Under the pieces are notes generated by a model. It worked only from the letters and a program-made list of their open reading frames with translations. It was not told where the DNA came from and searched no databases. Shown one piece after another: positions 62,401 to 64,000 of a stretch of DNA of 64,000 bases. The stretch spans positions 1 through 64,000 of the forward strand of contig JAFLSW010000006.1 in NCBI GenBank assembly GCA_022510725.1, in the 5' to 3' direction. The stretch's first letter is position 1. The number at the start of each line of letters is the position of its first letter. The position numbers and the translations under genes are program-made. This DNA comes from Lachnospiraceae bacterium (GTDB lineage Bacteria; Bacillota; Clostridia; Lachnospirales; Lachnospiraceae).

Positions 62401-64000
62401 TTAAATATCTCCTTTGCCCAGACACCTAACACTTATACTTATTCTAGCAACGGCGATGGCGATATGAACATGGTATCCTATTTGTCCGCAGACGGTGCAG
62501 ACGGCAAATATTATTTGGATTTTGAGTTCTCCTTTACCAATACGGCGGAAGTAGCTTCTCCCACAGAGTTCTATCTGATCCATTTTTATCAGGATATGAA
62601 TGCCAACGGACGCTTTGAAGCTGCAGAGGAGAAGTTTGATTATCAGGTAACATTTTCTGCAGACGGATCTCAGGCAGCAAACGGTGTTGATGCAGACGGC
62701 GTGACCCGTTACAGCTTAAATGCGGAGGTTATGTATAAGCTGCGCAGACAGGTTCCGGCAGATGAAGGCGGCTTTATCAACTGGTGTATCCGGATAGAGA
62801 AGTTGACCAATTCCAATGTATACTGCCAGCAGTCCGGTTATACGGCGATCAAGCCCAGGGAGCAGAAGTATATCAATATTCTGCAGATTCAGCCGGACAA
62901 CGGTACGATCAATTTAGAGAACTTAAGTGAAAGCGATGCTCTTTACAAATATCTTCATGCAAAAGCAGTAGAAGATCAGTACATCATTACGGTAAGGACC
63001 ATTACAGTGCGCCAGTTCCAGCAGGATACCATAAAATTCTATGAGAACTATATTAATAGTTTTGGTGGATCACAAGAAGCCTTGTGGGCAGATTATTTCA
63101 ACAACTTCCAAAGAACGGATCCGACTATTTATTATCCGGCTGAGATTAAAAAAGACGAAGACAGCCCTATGTCTGTCAATATGATCATCTTAGGATTTGG
63201 TGCGGATTATACACAGTTTGCTTATAGTCCTCCTGTTTATGCTTTGGAAACCTATATAGAATCCACAAAGCCCTTGCTTACTTCCAACAATGTGGTAGGC
63301 AGCAATATTACGGATCCCAATAACAGGACTCTTAACTATGTATTCTTACAGGATTTTGCTCAGGATCGTTATGGTTATACTTATCCTCTGTATAATGCAG
63401 GTGATACCAAGATCGATCCCTACGGCATTTATAATCGGGTGGAGTCGGATCCCCAGCGTCAGCAGGCGATCAGCAATTATCTTCAGAGAGAGGCGACTCG
63501 TCAGGCTGTTGCATATGTACCGGGCAGCGGACGGAATTCCATCCACGCCATTCCCGTTGGCTATACCAATGATTATGTGGCAAGAACATACAGAACAAGA
63601 GCAACAGATTCCGCATTTATCAATGATATAGGACCCAATGCCCTTTATTACGGAAGTGATCCTACGGCCAATGCATCCCGCACTTTTGCAGACCAGATGA
63701 ATGAGGGACAGATCGCCCATTATCCTTTCGAGGTAGGCGGCAGCATCTTGTTGAGCAGGACCCAGGCACAGAGATTCCAGTTGGATCTGGATTCCGACAG
63801 CGATAACGACGGTTTATCTGATGTGGTTGTATGGTATACCTTAGGCGATATGGCAACCGGCGATGGTACCGTGATCAAGGAGGCAAACATCTATTCCGCA
63901 ACACCGGGCGACGGCATTAACAACTACTATGTATACAATGCCGGCACTGTTACCTTTACCGGAATGGGTGCAACACCGGTAGGGAATCTGACGGCTGCCG
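59443..64000 (+). CDS. Giant secreted protein with DUF5057-like modules (3' end outside window)
   Basis: The frame is open from ATG 59443 (GAGAGAGAG upstream) to the window end: at least 1519 residues. Signal peptide with hydrophobic core and AEA-type cleavage near residue 38; no transmembrane helix was seen after it. Three modules open with a repeated strand: LKILEITP (55-62), FTVLEIQP (731-738) and INILQIQP (about 1144-1151), the hallmark of DUF5057-like proteins. Asp-rich loops of EF-hand or thrombospondin-3 type are at 556-562 (D-D-D-I-D-G-D-G), 1051-1062 (DMNANGRFEAAE) and 1448-1460 (D-L-D-S-D-S-D-N-D). A Pro/Ala/Glu-rich linker lies near 350-415. It has the place PilY1 holds after minor pilin genes. 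Confidence 0.85.
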   Translation, partial: MKSRKRTGKKFIFGLVAVVTAAGILALDLTQNVSVAEAKQPTFRYIDQNYTSTGLKILEITPTTEDAELGYFVGTGVDQASSVRDATRGTKFNRMIPDGLVDESLLVVDDAEVDAALEDLWNSGNAELFNYDNLGRDNYYTPWSWGQSWANPYFANEAEAKAAWQNSVINGMPLWNYAKSMMEQRKYNQAYANIETEVYIAVALRRYGMIYPLGPDPGAGRNGGYGANSLNPIFAAEGKGLFALMAANDFKEYDIPVGTTQLGHYVTVPDGEGAYRLKDGYVIGDGAVHDLYDEGGQVVGTTELEENVIYQVVTTTQTYSSAIPVPNQSTEPEEDANDEEEQDTAEVDNEGLDSEAESYSLSLSNAVPIASVNVVSGNTTVNTAAPIAAPAAAVPRAQTAENENNGVVPYAVGDPVVIGYIRVDSEIVMPDVVEYVGSGGNADFEYQLNLKDRYYGYTTSKVVFLSGNRKYRVGGWLAEYILGDAALYSKTLDYRQRNADIVTKEDIEWANLIYISGTAAEYKEAGVYLTDDIVVELYNQSAVHHKAIIMDYLITDDDIDGDGYNNFDKLALLLWQDDQQQIASLYENYFREVTVTDLSGNPTKYEIVGPGILYDNEVMTTLRTTRLSGYNGNFAVNNVYSYNHHISDFSQSLLSEYQTNALDNLANGDLASPYSAAAMNGGFQAVLAYIKLNNENLPAGKMVENYVTPAIAIQFILCYRGENLMLSKGQFTVLEIQPSRQFKFNSTAERRDYALETEVVRNNRDAFIANCLSDTIVKNDSQDLVAFDSMTIDEFNTMQDDLLTTYDVIYIGALHDTYFNNEACTARVITSNQPQPGSNPQAMAPVYNDRSMTGYVYYNVGDTAAVGTARGGEYYSSRDLTVAKLTELKQYLESSGLIIVDGDLMKSSIKGNVYINPTDATELNPTGSYDHGRMDNSSNMYALFAFARGAENTYYSNFVSEADLAYAGDPKLAQKADLTNSLNRERLNISFAQTPNTYTYSSNGDGDMNMVSYLSADGADGKYYLDFEFSFTNTAEVASPTEFYLIHFYQDMNANGRFEAAEEKFDYQVTFSADGSQAANGVDADGVTRYSLNAEVMYKLRRQVPADEGGFINWCIRIEKLTNSNVYCQQSGYTAIKPREQKYINILQIQPDNGTINLENLSESDALYKYLHAKAVEDQYIITVRTITVRQFQQDTIKFYENYINSFGGSQEALWADYFNNFQRTDPTIYYPAEIKKDEDSPMSVNMIILGFGADYTQFAYSPPVYALETYIESTKPLLTSNNVVGSNITDPNNRTLNYVFLQDFAQDRYGYTYPLYNAGDTKIDPYGIYNRVESDPQRQQAISNYLQREATRQAVAYVPGSGRNSIHAIPVGYTNDYVARTYRTRATDSAFINDIGPNALYYGSDPTANASRTFADQMNEGQIAHYPFEVGGSILLSRTQAQRFQLDLDSDSDNDGLSDVVVWYTLGDMATGDGTVIKEANIYSATPGDGINNYYVYNAGTVTFTGMGATPVGNLTAA

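Noticed and set aside
1-64000. tRNA, rRNA, CRISPR arrays, prophage or integrase genes
   Set aside because: All gaps between genes were read; none is long enough or has the needed structure.

Overview
The window looks like a chromosomal segment of an anaerobic, endospore-forming, Gram-positive clostridium, most likely Lachnospiraceae-like. The evidence is the sporulation genes (gpr, spoIIP, sigK, ymxH-type), oxygen-defence proteins typical of anaerobes (flavin reductase-rubredoxin fusion, rubrerythrin), lipoprotein signal peptides, strong AGGAGG ribosome binding sites, and a type IV pilus locus without outer-membrane secretin genes. No tRNA, rRNA, CRISPR array, insertion sequence or prophage was seen. 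No gap between genes exceeds about 260 bases.

Layout. 1-4.2 kb: the tail of an Rpn-type nuclease/transposase, two secreted or anchored proteins with Asp-rich calcium-loop-like motifs, and a tocopherol-cyclase-like protein behind a hairpin that covers its ribosome binding site. 4.2-11.1 kb: flavin reductase-rubredoxin, then a tight operon sbcD-sbcC-sfsA-chrA half-chrA half (four successive ATGA overlaps) followed by an HD-domain protein. 11.1-16.5 kb: YlmC/YmxH protein, VanZ-like protein, a cytosolic PocR-domain receptor, mscL, a CPBP protease, rubrerythrin and a DUF3048 lipoprotein. 16.7-22.6 kb, mostly minus strand: an ECF S component, an amino-acid ABC transporter, a plus-strand zinc-ribbon/TPM pair, and gpr. 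22.6-27.5 kb: the conserved rpsT-(gpr)-spoIIP-lepA-hemW neighbourhood.

27.5-40 kb is a cell-surface glycan module: ATP-grasp ligase, Gfo/Idh/MocA oxidoreductase, polyprenyl-phosphate GT2, FkbM methyltransferase, two SMR-like half transporters, a WecE/RffA aminotransferase and a large membrane protein, facing a 1523-residue double YfhO-like protein on the other strand. The set suggests synthesis of a modified amino sugar, its loading on undecaprenyl phosphate, flipping, and transfer to a wall polymer.

40-64 kb: sigK, then pilT, comM/yifB, dprA, and a type IV pilus operon in the order pilB, pilC, pilin, prepilin peptidase, PilM-PilN fusion, PilO, four minor-pilin-like proteins (three with very large ectodomains), and a giant secreted protein (more than 1519 residues) that runs off the window. 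The last five genes resemble a minor-pilin/tip-adhesin cassette, with the giant protein where Gram-negative systems carry PilY1. This is the most interesting system in the window.
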